Assembly: GCA_000181795.3 (NCBI GenBank)
Contig: CM012955.1
Span: 2,769,959-2,833,958, forward strand
Reading direction: 5' to 3'
From: Trichinella spiralis
Taxonomy: Eukaryota > Nematoda > Enoplea > Trichinellida > Trichinellidae
DNA length: 64,000 nucleotides
Positions within the stretch are counted from its first letter, which is position 1; each line of letters begins with the position of its first letter. The position numbers were made by a program, and so were the translations under genes. The notes under the pieces are model-generated. The model had not been told where the DNA came from and did not search any database. It saw only the letters and a program-made list of their open reading frames with translations. Positions 16,493 to 27,400 of this stretch are shown piece after piece.

Positions 16493-16984
16493 TTAATCAT
16501 TTGAACAACAACAACAACAGCAACAATTTTCCCCACAAGCAGCGCATTTTGACGAACATTTGCCTGAAATGAGTGCCGTGACACGCAATTCACCGTTTGG
16601 TAATGATTTTACAATAGACGAACCACAGCGTGGTGGCCGTCGACGCATTTCCACGTCAAAACTCCACTCGTACGCAACTAATAATAATAATAATAATTTA
16701 TGAATCCATAAATGTTGTTGTAATTGGCTTTTGTTTCGTTGCCTATAGATCGTCGGCGAATCTGATTTGTTGGAACTGCACCACGGAAAATGCTTTACAA
16801 ACGGTAAGACGCATTCAATGGAACTTTTGTCTTCGAGCAAATCTGGTATCCAGCTGAAAATAATCTTACCAATCGAGCATTTTTCGTCTAAATACAACAC
16901 ACCTTGAGCAGAAATCAATAATTTCCTTTTCATTCCAAGATTATTACTTTGCTTGCTGTCCAAATGCTTCTGATCAGTTATCAT
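16493..16984 (-). CDS. Hypothetical small cysteine-tailed protein (doubtful gene)
   Basis: The minus-strand frame is open for 163 codons. A GTAAGATT donor after CSI (near 16870) and a TTATTATTAG acceptor near 16682 would join it into a protein of about 100 residues without changing frame. The second part has a coding flavour (YEWSFDVEMRRRPPRCG) and ends with a cysteine-rich tail including seven Cys in a row, followed by SND. I recognise no family. Its ATG lies about 40 bp from the ATG of the next gene on the other strand, which could mean a shared promoter. The alternative is that the whole frame is chance plus a TTG repeat. Confidence 0.3.
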   Translation of the reverse strand: MITDQKHLDSKQSNNLGMKRKLLISAQGVLYLDEKCSIGKIIFSWIPDLLEDKSSIECVLPFVKHFPWCSSNKSDSPTIYRQRNKSQLQQHLWIHKLLLLLLVAYEWSFDVEMRRRPPRCGSSIVKSLPNGELRVTALISGKCSSKCAACGENCCCCCCCSND

Positions 16985-17023
16985 TGTTCAGCTTGCTTGC
17001 CTTAAGACGCAGACCACTTTTAG

Positions 17024-17884
17024 ATGCCAGACGATCATGCTTCCATTGAAAATGATAAACTTAAAGCTTCAGAAACTGGCAATCTTAACATGGACAGCAC
17101 AGTCGACAGTTGGCTTGCTCCTCTATTCACAAATAATAATGTAAGCATTCTTCAGCAGTATAATCTGTCCCTTCTTTAATTTAAAATTAAATTTGAATAT
17201 CAAATCAAATTATATTTAATTTTATTCTCACATTATCAATTAACTCAAACAGCTATTAGAATACTTCTTATTAAACGTCATACTTTATTGGTTTAACGTC
17301 AAACGACACAATCATCTGTACAGACTGTTTAAAAAAGAATTTTGCGAATCAACTTTAAAATTTCAACTATTTATACTGTTTAGTTGGCATTTTTTACTAG
17401 CTCAAACTTCTTCTGATACTTGTCAGCAGCATTTAAAGTCAGTAACACCTGCTTACTGTACTTTAACATAAACTTAACAATGAGCAAAACCAAAAATGCA
17501 AATATATGCAAAACATTTACAATATTACTGAATTATTCATTTACGTCCTCTTTTTTAAGAATAAATTTCAGAGATATTTGAATTTTATAAATGTTAGCAA
17601 TACATTTTGCTTTTAATTTATTAATTTTCAAGTAAACTATGTGCTCAGTATGCAAAACACTTTAGAATAAGTTGGATTTTTATTAAATAAAGATTTTCAT
17701 AGCATAAATTAACTTTCAAAATTCATTTTACTTATTATTTTCACTTTATCTTATGGATTAATAAACTGAGTACCATAATGAGTACTGTATTTAATGGCGA
17801 CTATATACAAGTTTCATTCATTGAAATTCTTTTATGCACAGTCAAACATGGGATTATTTAACTTGAAATGCATAATTAAATATG

Positions 17885-17921
<37 letters not shown>

Positions 17922-19472
17922 CAGTCAAACTTGCAGTTTATTGTGCATCATTATTAAGTTTAGTACCTTTAAAAAAGAGTTTAATGAGCATATTTTGTAC
18001 ATCAATTATAAACTTATAGCGTATATCAGTAAGCCAAGAGAAGAAGCTAATCTTAGACAGTGTGATTGCCATGCAGCACATTGATGCAGAAAGACTTGAG
18101 GATCTAAAAGAAGAAATAGGAGATTACGACCCAAGAAGCATTGGAGTCATTGATTCGCCAACATTTCAACGGCTTCTTGTCCGTTGTATGAAGCCTGTAA
18201 GCTTGACACTTAAATTTTACTTTTGGCTTACATTAATGCAAAATACTATAGGCCAATTTGCAGCCGAGCACTCTTCAAGGTTTGTTATTAATGTTTGCTC
18301 TCGACGTTCGGAAACCTCGCCAAGTACTTTACAAACCACTACTTGACTATTTGAAGCGCATCCAAATATTTTCAAAAGAAAAGTATGATACGTTAATGTT
18401 GCTCTGTTTATGAAGCTTTCATTTCTTTAGCAAATCGCTTATCCCTGAATGTTATGAAAATTATGCAAATTTAGAAAGGTAAGCGATGAAAAGTTTGGTA
18501 ATTTTTACTCAACCTTTTCATGTTTTGAGGTCTGAAAAATACTCATCTCCTTACCGTAAACCTAGTGATGCTAAACTGTTAGCGGATATAAAAGAAGCGT
18601 TGAACAAAGCATGTGCCGAAGATATTGATTTCACGGTGCTTGAAAAAGAACTGAACCATCTTGATCCTCAGAAGACTTCATTTTTGAGAGAGAAACAAAT
18701 CCAAGACGTGCTGAGGCGCACAAAATTACAGTCTACACTGCAAAATATTCTTCCGCGTCTTTTAGATCGTTGTGAACTGAGAGCGGATTTACGCTACGAG
18801 TATGCTTTTATTGATTCATAAATTTAACTAAATACAAAGCAAGATATTTTAATCAAATCTACTCTTTTTCAAGTGAAAATTTTTTAAATTTAGTTGGAAA
18901 ACGTTTTTGCAATTTTTGAATGAAGCTCAAAAAGAGCAGCATGCTGAACAGAACTTTACTCAAGCATCAGAGTCCAATCAGGTATTGATTATTTCTTTTT
19001 CAAAATTGAAAGTAAATTTGCTTTTTTTAGATTAAAACTGAAGTAAATCTAGAAACGAATGATGCAGATTTGTCAGAAATCAAGAAGTGTTCAATTTCAT
19101 CTAATAATGAAACAAAAAAATCTTCAGACTGCGTTGAAATGCCATCTGACAACTCTACGTTTTTTAATCATGAAGATGCTATTGAGATGCGCAACATAAA
19201 AACACTTATTGAAGCTTTGAAGAAGCTTGATCGAAACAAGACAGGCAAATGATTTTCGTGTTCTATTAATTTCTGTTCGTCTAAACAGATTTACTTTAGG
19301 ATGGATTCCACTTTCAAAAACCCGCATTATCATTCAACAGTACAATGACTTGCACCAGCTTGGGTTCGATTCCAAATATATTAGGAGAATATTACAATTT
19401 TCTGTTAATGAAAATGAAACTATGGTAAATTTGGAAACTATATCTGGATTTCTTACAAAAAAATCCTCATAA
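17024..19472 (+). CDS. EF-hand-like protein, family not identified
   Basis: The eight exons 17024-17140, 18020-18196, 18252-18382, 18431-18478, 18530-18799, 18894-18981, 19031-19244 and 19300-19472 join in phase to 405 residues. The protein is helical, soluble and lysine/glutamate-rich, with no signal peptide or membrane segment. Two stretches look like degenerate EF-hand pairs: IDFTVLEKELNHLDPQKTSF (about 180-200) and EALKKLDRNKTGWIPLSK (about 340-357). The latter has Asp at loop position 1 and Gly at position 6, but Lys replaces the usual Glu at position 12, so calcium binding is doubtful. The first intron is long (879 nt) and contains an AT microsatellite. The last intron uses a GC donor. 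The start ATG directly abuts CACTTTTAG, which looks like a trans-splice acceptor. It might be related to uncharacterised animal EF-hand proteins such as human C1orf87, but I cannot confirm that. Confidence 0.7.
17887..17919. repeat. AT dinucleotide microsatellite
   Basis: A run of about 16 AT units inside the first intron of the EF-hand-like gene. Confidence 0.95.
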
Positions 19473-21349
19473 CAATGCAATGTGAAAGTTTCACAACTGG
19501 ATATTTTCTTTGATCAGATTGTGCACCATAATTCATATTAAATTTGTTCTTCTTATTCAGTCATTTAAAAACACAATTATACAATTTTTAAAAGACATTA
19601 ATAAAATAATGTGATGTAAAGTTGAAAAAATGCCACTTAGAATCAATACTTAAATGAGCGTATCTTATTTATCATGTTATTATGCTTGATTTACTGTAAT
19701 AACTTGTATGTATGAAATACTTACTGTTGTGTTCATAAATGAATTTATATTTAATAATTCATACATGCAGTATAATAATTTGAAAAAAATAAATAAATTT
19801 GAATGAAAGACTATAGAAGAAAGCTAAAACATTAAAGCAAATGAGTATTTTTTTAATTTTAATCCAAAAGATTCACAATGAAAATGTATTCCAAATCTTG
19901 AAAAGCAATTTCATTTAAATATTTTGCAATGGAAATTTTGAAGTAAGAATATTTCAGTTTTATAAATTTCATAATAGATATGCAATTATGGGATCTTCGA
20001 GTAAATGAGCATAAATAATCAGCGAACAACTACCTCGATGATTGACACTGGATGACTAACAGTCAATGACTAAGCAGCAGATAGACCGGCTTTTGAAGTA
20101 GAAATTTGCTTTGCAGATGATTCAGGTTTGATTTTGTTTAAACTGAGAAAGAGCAGAATTTGCCGTTCAAACATTGACATTGTTGTCAAAGCGTGACGGG
20201 CTAGTTCATTTTTGCGCTAGTTGATTCATCTCTACACGTATGTCAATGATCAACAAACCACCTGCTAGAATAACTCCATCATGAATCAGATTTCTCAAAA
20301 TACAATAAAAGCATCGAAATCTCAAATGAATATGCCGTATCCATAATGAATACTCTCGTGCAATCAGTCAATGTTCGAAAAGTACATGCATATCAGCAAC
20401 ACTCATTAAATTACCATACTGTAATAAGTAGCATTCAGTTGTGAAATTTTAACAATCATTTCAGAAATAGTGACATATTTCTGGATATGTTTAAGAAAAA
20501 AACAGCTTGTGCATGTTGTCAATGCTTGAAACGCCTGCACATAGCAAAGAATGCTTTGTTGAAGCAAAGACAACGGCGGTCGTGCCCAGTCATTCAATGC
20601 AAGGCTAGTTGAATTTATTTGTAGAACTATGGGTCTGGTTGTTGACCAGTCTTTCGATTATGTTGACAAAAGCATTTTGCATATTGACAAATAGCTCACC
20701 GGAGCTGCAATCCTCTTCACTCTTTGGGTCATATTTTCTCAACTCAACGGTGCCGCTCATTTCATGTCGTTTAGTCCGCTTTACAAGCGTGATCTGATCG
20801 CTTCAACTATTCCAACGTTCCATCAGCAACTGAATTGAATCTCTACTGTTGTTGTCCTGTTGCTTCCATTCATTGCTAATCATCTTCAGTATCAATTTAT
20901 ATGCTTTATTAGGCAAATAGGAAAAAGCATCAAAGAAACATGTTGTATAGTTAGCTTTACATTTTCCGCTTTTCATAAATGCACCATCGAAGAGAGAGAA
21001 CAAGAGAGCATTGGTAAATGCGAACGTTATCAGTAGGAGTGTTTGTTCAATTGATTCGCACCTTCTCCATGTATTGTGCATTGTCGAGTCAGGCTGCAAG
21101 TTGCGCGTGTGCATTGATTGTTCATTGACGAATAAGCTTAAGCTTCGATAAGTGAGCGTTTTGGTCAGTTTTGGCCAAAACAACAAGCTTGAACTGTGGA
21201 AATTGAATTTCACTTCTGATGTATTTCGTTCACGATGTAAGTTTGTCCCGTGCCATTCTTGACCATCTCACTGGCCTTAATCCTTGGCTTGACACTGTTG
21301 AACAAGCATTGAACAGTGTGCACAGTGAACTGTATTTATTTTGTAGAAA
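19473..21349. other. Intergenic region upstream of the PLPPR gene
   Basis: About 1.9 kb with no recognised exon. A 136-codon minus-strand frame at 20803-21213 has no family resemblance and overlaps the likely promoter, so it is not called. The last bases, TTTTGTAG just before the PLPPR ATG, look like a splice or trans-splice acceptor. Confidence 0.45.
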
Positions 21350-23248
21350 ATGTCCATGCCGCCTAGTCGAGCTCAAAGTGAAGTTCTGTCGGCTAGTCAG
21401 TACGGCGCCACGATGAATCAGCAGACTCCACGTGTCAATTACTTCATCATACCGATATTCGTTTTGGAAATCATCGGTCTTGCCTGTCTTTGGGCTTTAT
21501 TCTACTACTTACGGTAGATGAGAACGATTTGCATTGTCATTTTTTACCACTTATGAAAGTTGCTTTAGTTTCACATCCGTATTTCCTTACCACGAACGCG
21601 TGTTCAGCTGCAACGATGCGACTTTGGCAATGCCGAATCTCAATCCGAACCAATTTCTACTCTATGTATCCTACGATGCACTTTACTGTGTATCATTTAT
21701 CATCCCACCTTTTGTGGTACATCAATATGCAAACAAGCAAACATTGTCGTGATTTGTTTAATTATTTTCAAGATTCTTCTTGGAGAATTGATGTTCTGGC
21801 TATTCTCTACAAAGCCGAGAAAAGTAGTCCACGCAAACTGTCGTGAATTTACAGTACACTTATTCACCCGACGACTTCTTCGCTTTATAAGTAACGTTTT
21901 GGCCCAGTTCTTTTTCACTTTCAACACTCTACCTGCCGATCAATAATTCCACTTGCCCAACTTTCACATCGGTACTATTTAAATTTCATTCAGCATACGT
22001 GATTTTCAGGTGTGTACATATTTGGAGCGTTGATTGTTTGCATTTTGATCGACACCATCAAATTGATGACCGGATTTCATCGTCCATACTTTTTGACCCA
22101 GTGCAATCCGAATTATGAAAAATACTGCAAACCACCGTTGATGCTATCACCGGATATGAATCCTTCTTACGCTTGCAATGTTGTTCACGATGCTGATTTT
22201 CGATCTGCTTGGTAAATTTTTAGTCAATTTATTGAACATTTGATAAAAAGAATCAACCACTCCCCAAAAATGATGGACTTTGGCATTGGAATTTCAGTCG
22301 AGCGATTTTCAACTAACGTTATCTATCAATCAGTTGGTCCCGTGTTGTGACCTTTTTTACATTATCAAGTTAAATAATGGATGATATACATTTAAATGAT
22401 TTAATACTGCCATTGCAATTAGTGGTCGTTTTTGATCGAATGATGAAAAAAATTCATTGTTCAACTTTAAGGTTGTCATTTCCTTCTCTTCACGCTGGTT
22501 TGTCTTCTTTTGCCGCAATATTCACTTCGGTAAAGCATTTAATTGTCAACAGTTAGTTGTTCACCAACTGACAATTGTTCTGTTTGAGTGTTACGTCCAT
22601 TACATGATAAGCTTACGCGGAGCCCCACTGCTTCGTCCGTTTTTGATTTTCGGATTTATCGGCATGAGCGTCATTGCCAGCTTTTCCTTTGTCCAGGGCT
22701 ACAAAAACCACTGGCTGGATGTCTGGGTTGGCTGGCTGATCGGTGTGGCCTGCGCCTTTTACTTGGTAATTTGATGACCGCGCACAGTTGACTTGGCCGT
22801 GTCGTTATGAATAATTTGTGTTTCCACTGTGAACTGGTTTTTTTATTTTCACAAAATTTTTCAGTGTCACAACGTTCTGTGTTTCCAAGAGTTCTATCAC
22901 GTGATAGAAGATGAACGTCGGCTGCCACAAGAGCACATTTCGCCGTTCTTTTCTTGGTTCCGTCTACCCCGAGTGAACGCCAAAGATCCCACCTACAGGT
23001 GAGCAATTGATTCAATCAACGGGCGTTCAGTTGAACGTAATTTGACGCAAGCCTGTGGATTTAGCGTTTACGCCGAAGAGGAAAGCCCTGCTGCGATGCC
23101 TCCGGCCGGAGCATCATCACTTGCTCGTCATAAGGGTGAAAGCGGCAGAAATATGCACCGAACTTATGAAGTGACCACAACGACAGAATCGTTTCAACGA
23201 ACAGTCACTCCTGCTCACCAAGCTGCCAATATTGGAGAAAATTTTTAA
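21350..23248 (+). CDS. Phospholipid phosphatase-related protein (PLPPR/PRG type)
   Basis: Eight exons give 394 residues: 21350-21513, 21569-21716, 21773-21890, 22010-22211, 22472-22529, 22589-22765, 22865-22998 and 23065-23248. Six membrane segments are visible, starting with FIIPIFVLEIIGLACLWALF. Lipid phosphate phosphatases use three motifs. C1 (K-x6-RP) is kept as KLMTGFHRP. C2 is SFPSLHAGLSS rather than SGH. In C3 the nucleophile His is Asn in YKNHWLD. That Asn, together with GFHRPYFLTQCNPNY and FPSxHAxLSSFAA, matches the vertebrate PLPPR/plasticity-related proteins, which are pseudophosphatases at neuronal plasma membranes. So I infer a membrane protein without LPP activity. The hydrophilic, Thr/Ser-rich C-terminal tail is shorter than in vertebrate PLPPRs. 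The start is the first ATG after a TTTTGTAG acceptor-like site. Confidence 0.88.
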
Positions 23249-24224
23249 TCATGATTTTCGCTTTGGTACAGCTGACAAACAAATACAAATGACATCGTTT
23301 CAATAATGTAAAACAACAACAACAGACAATAATATACTGTCACTTGAAATATCAGATTGAAAGCATTTTTTGTTTAAATTGTCAAAAGCAGCATAAAAAC
23401 TTTATAATTTAATCTTCTCTGTGTCGTTGAAAAATAAAGAACAATTGTTGCACTTTTCCAGATAATTTGAGACATTATTAATGCATGCTCATCATTTGCA
23501 TCTTACTGTAAGAAGAAAAAAATCATCGTATGTTGATTAAGTTGGAGAGACGCATCGATCAGCTATGCGTTTTTGGCATTGCTTTTCGTCTGTCTGGCTA
23601 ATAAATTGGTGACAATTAATTGTGGAAAATAAATTTTCAGAAAACAAATGCAAAAATAAATCACAAAAGAAAAATCACCTCATGCCAAGATGATTGTTTC
23701 CAATAGATAATTAGTTATTCACGTTGCCAACTGTTGTAGCAAATTGGAGATATTTTGATGGTTAAAGAGGAAAGAAAATTCAACGTCAGCCATAAGATAA
23801 GTTATTTAAAAATAATTGCATCGGTGACGTGAATAAAAATGGTCTTTTTTTCCGTTTAAATTACAAATAATCAACTTGATGCTCCACGTAATAATGTGGT
23901 CCGTTGCTGAAATGAATAAAAATGGCGAGCAGAGAAGAAGAGGAAAGGATGAATTAAAATTTTATTCATCAATAAATAAAAAAATAACTATCAACGAGAA
24001 ATGTTGAATCGTTTGAAAACAAATGAATTATTATTTTTTTCCCATATCAGTCTGACTGACACCCGAAATGGAAACAGAATACGGCAACAGAAAACAGAAG
24101 AAGAAGAATCATTGCAACAAATTCCATACCATAGCGCGTCGATGTGAGCGTTGACTTTAAAGGCACCTTGCACGTGAAATGAAAACAATATTGGAGACTT
24201 AACGCTTAATCAATCAACCATTAC

Positions 24225-24251
24225 CATCATCATCATCATCATCATCATCAT
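24225..24251. repeat. ATC trinucleotide microsatellite
   Basis: About nine ATC/TCA units in the convergent 3' flank. Confidence 0.9.
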
Positions 24252-24360
24252 TCTCATTATCCATCATTCGATTAGAAGTTATTATTGCCATTGTTATTAC
24301 TTTGTTTATAATGGAACTAAATCATTACCAACAATATAAAGAAAAAATGCCTCCAAAAAA

Positions 24361-24392
24361 ATAAATGAATAAATAAATAAATAAATAAATAA
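24361..24392. repeat. AAAT tetranucleotide microsatellite
   Basis: About eight near-perfect ATAA/AAAT units just downstream of the vigilin stop. Confidence 0.9.
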
Positions 24393-24433
24393 AAATAATA
24401 ATAATAGAAGTCATTAGATATGCCCATTTAGTT

Positions 24434-27400
24434 TTATCGTTTAAAGTTCCACACAGAAGCATTCACTTGAGACTGAGGCAAATCGCTGACCATAGACGGA
24501 AATTCTTGCATATTTTCCATATCTGGCACCGGCTTGCTCAATTCGTCGTCCGTCTGCGTTTTCTGCCAAGGAGCGTTTACAATTTCCATGGCAGGCTGAT
24601 GTTGTGCAGTTGTATTCTCTTCAGCCATTCTCATCGGATCTCTGTAAGCGTACCGATCCACAATGTCCTTAAATTCAACGTGACAGCGTACAGAAAGAGA
24701 TTATAAAGAAAATCCAAATTTTACAAAACCACAATTTTCCAAACAAACAAACATTCTCCCTTACCTGCAAATATTCCTCTTCCAAATTGCGCAAATGATC
24801 AATGCAATCAAACACCGAGTCCTCCACTTTGCCGCAGACGGTAACCAAATTTGGATTCTGATCCGCTTGGCGAGGGAAACGAATCTCCACCTGATATTGT
24901 TCCATAATCTGAATAAACAATGTTCAAAATCGTTAAAATGGGCCCATGTTTTCAAGCTGTGCAGTATTTTACCCGTTTGACGTTCTTTCCACGCTGACCA
25001 ATAATTCTGTTGTGAACGCGACAGTCAAGAGCAATCTCCTGGGTGCAAAGTGATTTGTAATCCGCGACCATCGTCTCAATTTCCTTCTTGCAGTTGGTTG
25101 CATTCTCTTCGTAACCTTCAAAAAAAATTTCCATAAACAAATATGAAAAATAATAATAAGAATAAGAATTTGTTTTTCCTACCAGTAATAGTGATTTCAG
25201 TGTCACCGTCGTCCCCTCTCTGCTGAGGCACCGATATCATCACGTCATATTTGGAACGGAGCCGTTGAATTTCACGTCCTTTGATGCCGATCAATTTCGG
25301 AACCAACGCACACGGAATTGGCAACTGCAAGGCGAAGCTTTTCAGCTCCTGAAAAAACAAAGAATAATAATAAATGGAATATAAAAGAATATGAGATGAA
25401 ATTTCATTTTTTTTCATACGCGATCTTTCACTTCTCGTTCCAACTGAATGACGTGCTGCTTGATCGCCTCGATCGCCTGATTCACCGCCGTCGCTTTGCC
25501 GCTGATTACAACGTCGTCCAGAGATTGATCCGGAGGTGCAATGTGGACATTCACGGTGAACGCTTCCATGAGACGACGAATTTCCGACCCTTGCCGGCCA
25601 ATCAAATTGCGGTGAAATTCCACCGGCACGTGGATCACTTCCGTGATGGGAATTTCAGCCTGTTGTGGTGAAAAGCGAAGAAAAATGATCACAATTCATT
25701 GGTATACACCGGTATATATATTGGCTTACCAGCAACAGTTGGATAACTTTTTTGCAATTGTCCGGCTGACCAGTGACCAAAACCAGATCGTTCAACGGTT
25801 GGTCAACAACAGCGGGAGAAGAAGCACGAGCATTTTCACCGTCACTGTTGCCATTGCCGTCGCATGTTCCATTCCAATTGGCCGTGCTGCTGTTGGTAGT
25901 TGCGTGATTGTTGCTGTTTGCTTGTTGTTTTTGTTGTTGTTGCTTTTGCTGTTGCTGTTGTTCACGATCCGGAAACTTAATCTGCACATCATACTGGTGA
26001 CTGATGTCTTGCACAAACGCACCACGATTGCGCAACAGCATCTTGTAATGACGTGGATGAATGTGGACCCCTTCGGTGACTTGCGATTCGAGCTTGGCGA
26101 CGATGTCGAGCAGTTGAACTTTGGCGCCTTCGACGCATTCTTTGGGTCCTTTCAAAGTGACACGGCCGTTTCCACTTGCCAATTTTGGAAATGAGATGAA
26201 AATTCCGCCAAACTGTTCTTGAATATCGCGCAAAACGCTTCTCGACCTGGCCAAGAAATGCGAATGCCATTTCGGATCAATATTCACCGCAATTTCCACG
26301 GAACGATTCTGGACAAACAAACAAACAAACAAACAAACAAGATCAGCGCTAGCTAGCTAGCCGTACACAAAAAATCCGTATACAAAACCAAACTCACCAG
26401 TTCACTGATCCAATCGTCCAGTTGCTTTTTGGCATTGAGAACGTCATTCTTTTTGCCAATCAAGTGGATGGTCTCTTTGTCGTCGTCGCACGGTCTCGGG
26501 AAGAGGATCCGCACGCTGGGAAACGATTCACGCATTTTCTTCACCCTGGAACCGCCGCTGCCGATCAAAAAGCCGAACAGCTCCGGTCGAGCTTTCACTT
26601 CGGCCGTGAAGCTCGACGCCTCGCGATCTTTGACCAAATCCAAAAGCACCTTCCTGGCCTTGTCGACGCCGTCCTTGGGTCCGCGGACGGTGACCGTGTC
26701 GCTGTGGGCATTTTCGGCGGGAAATTTGATCTGCACGCCGCCGCACTCTTCGCCGATCGAGTGGATCAAGCGGCCACCGGAGCCGATCAGGCTGCTGTGC
26801 AATTTCCTGGGGATGTTCAACTCCAAAGTGACAATATTTGCCAGTTCGCTTTGCATTTTTTGCAACAACTTCTCCGCCTTGGCCGTGTCGGATTTTTTGC
26901 CGGTGATCAGGATGACGTTGGATTCGTTGCTGTTTTCATCGGAGGGTATTTCAATTTTTGTGCCGGTCTCTTCCATCAGTTTTTTGATGTTCGACCCGCC
27001 CTTGCCAATGATGTGCTTGAGGAAGTCTTTGAAAATCGGCACGCGCACTTGGTGCTTGCTTTCCAACAGTTCGCGGTACATCTGCTGCAAAACCCCGTAA
27101 CAAGCGTCGACTTCATTTTTGGGTCCTCGCAACGAGACCACGTCCGATTTTCGACCCTGGTCCGGAAAGTTGACCACCACATTTGGGAAACGTTGACGCA
27201 AATCGCGAACGTGTTCCCCTTTGACGCCGATCATCATTTTGTGGAATCGACTGTCGATCAGAATGTCGCGAATTTTTTCATTTTCCTCCAAGAAGGAACA
27301 ACATTAATATTATTAATTATGGAAAAGAATTAATTACAACTACAAAAGTTACCTTCTTTTCGGCTAACAGTTGTATCTCCTCTTTGGCTTTGACCACTCC

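Larger units (their letters stand above)
23249..24433. other. Convergent 3' flanks between PLPPR and vigilin
   Basis: About 1.2 kb of AT-rich DNA between the stop codons of two convergent genes, holding both 3' UTRs. Poly(A)-signal-like AATAAA motifs occur on both strands. Simple repeats lie at 24225-24251 and 24361-24392. Confidence 0.6.

Noticed and set aside
20803-21213. 136-codon minus-strand frame
   Set aside because: No family resemblance, no supporting splice signals, and it overlaps the likely PLPPR promoter. Kept only as a remark in the gap entry.
22530-22552. A 23-nt candidate intron in PLPPR
   Set aside because: Too short to splice; a 59-nt intron ending at 22588 keeps the frame and restores the family sequence.
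26422-27333. Long plus-strand frames of 303 and 223 codons
   Set aside because: They are antisense shadows of the large vigilin exon (27285-26398), whose KH sequence is unmistakable.
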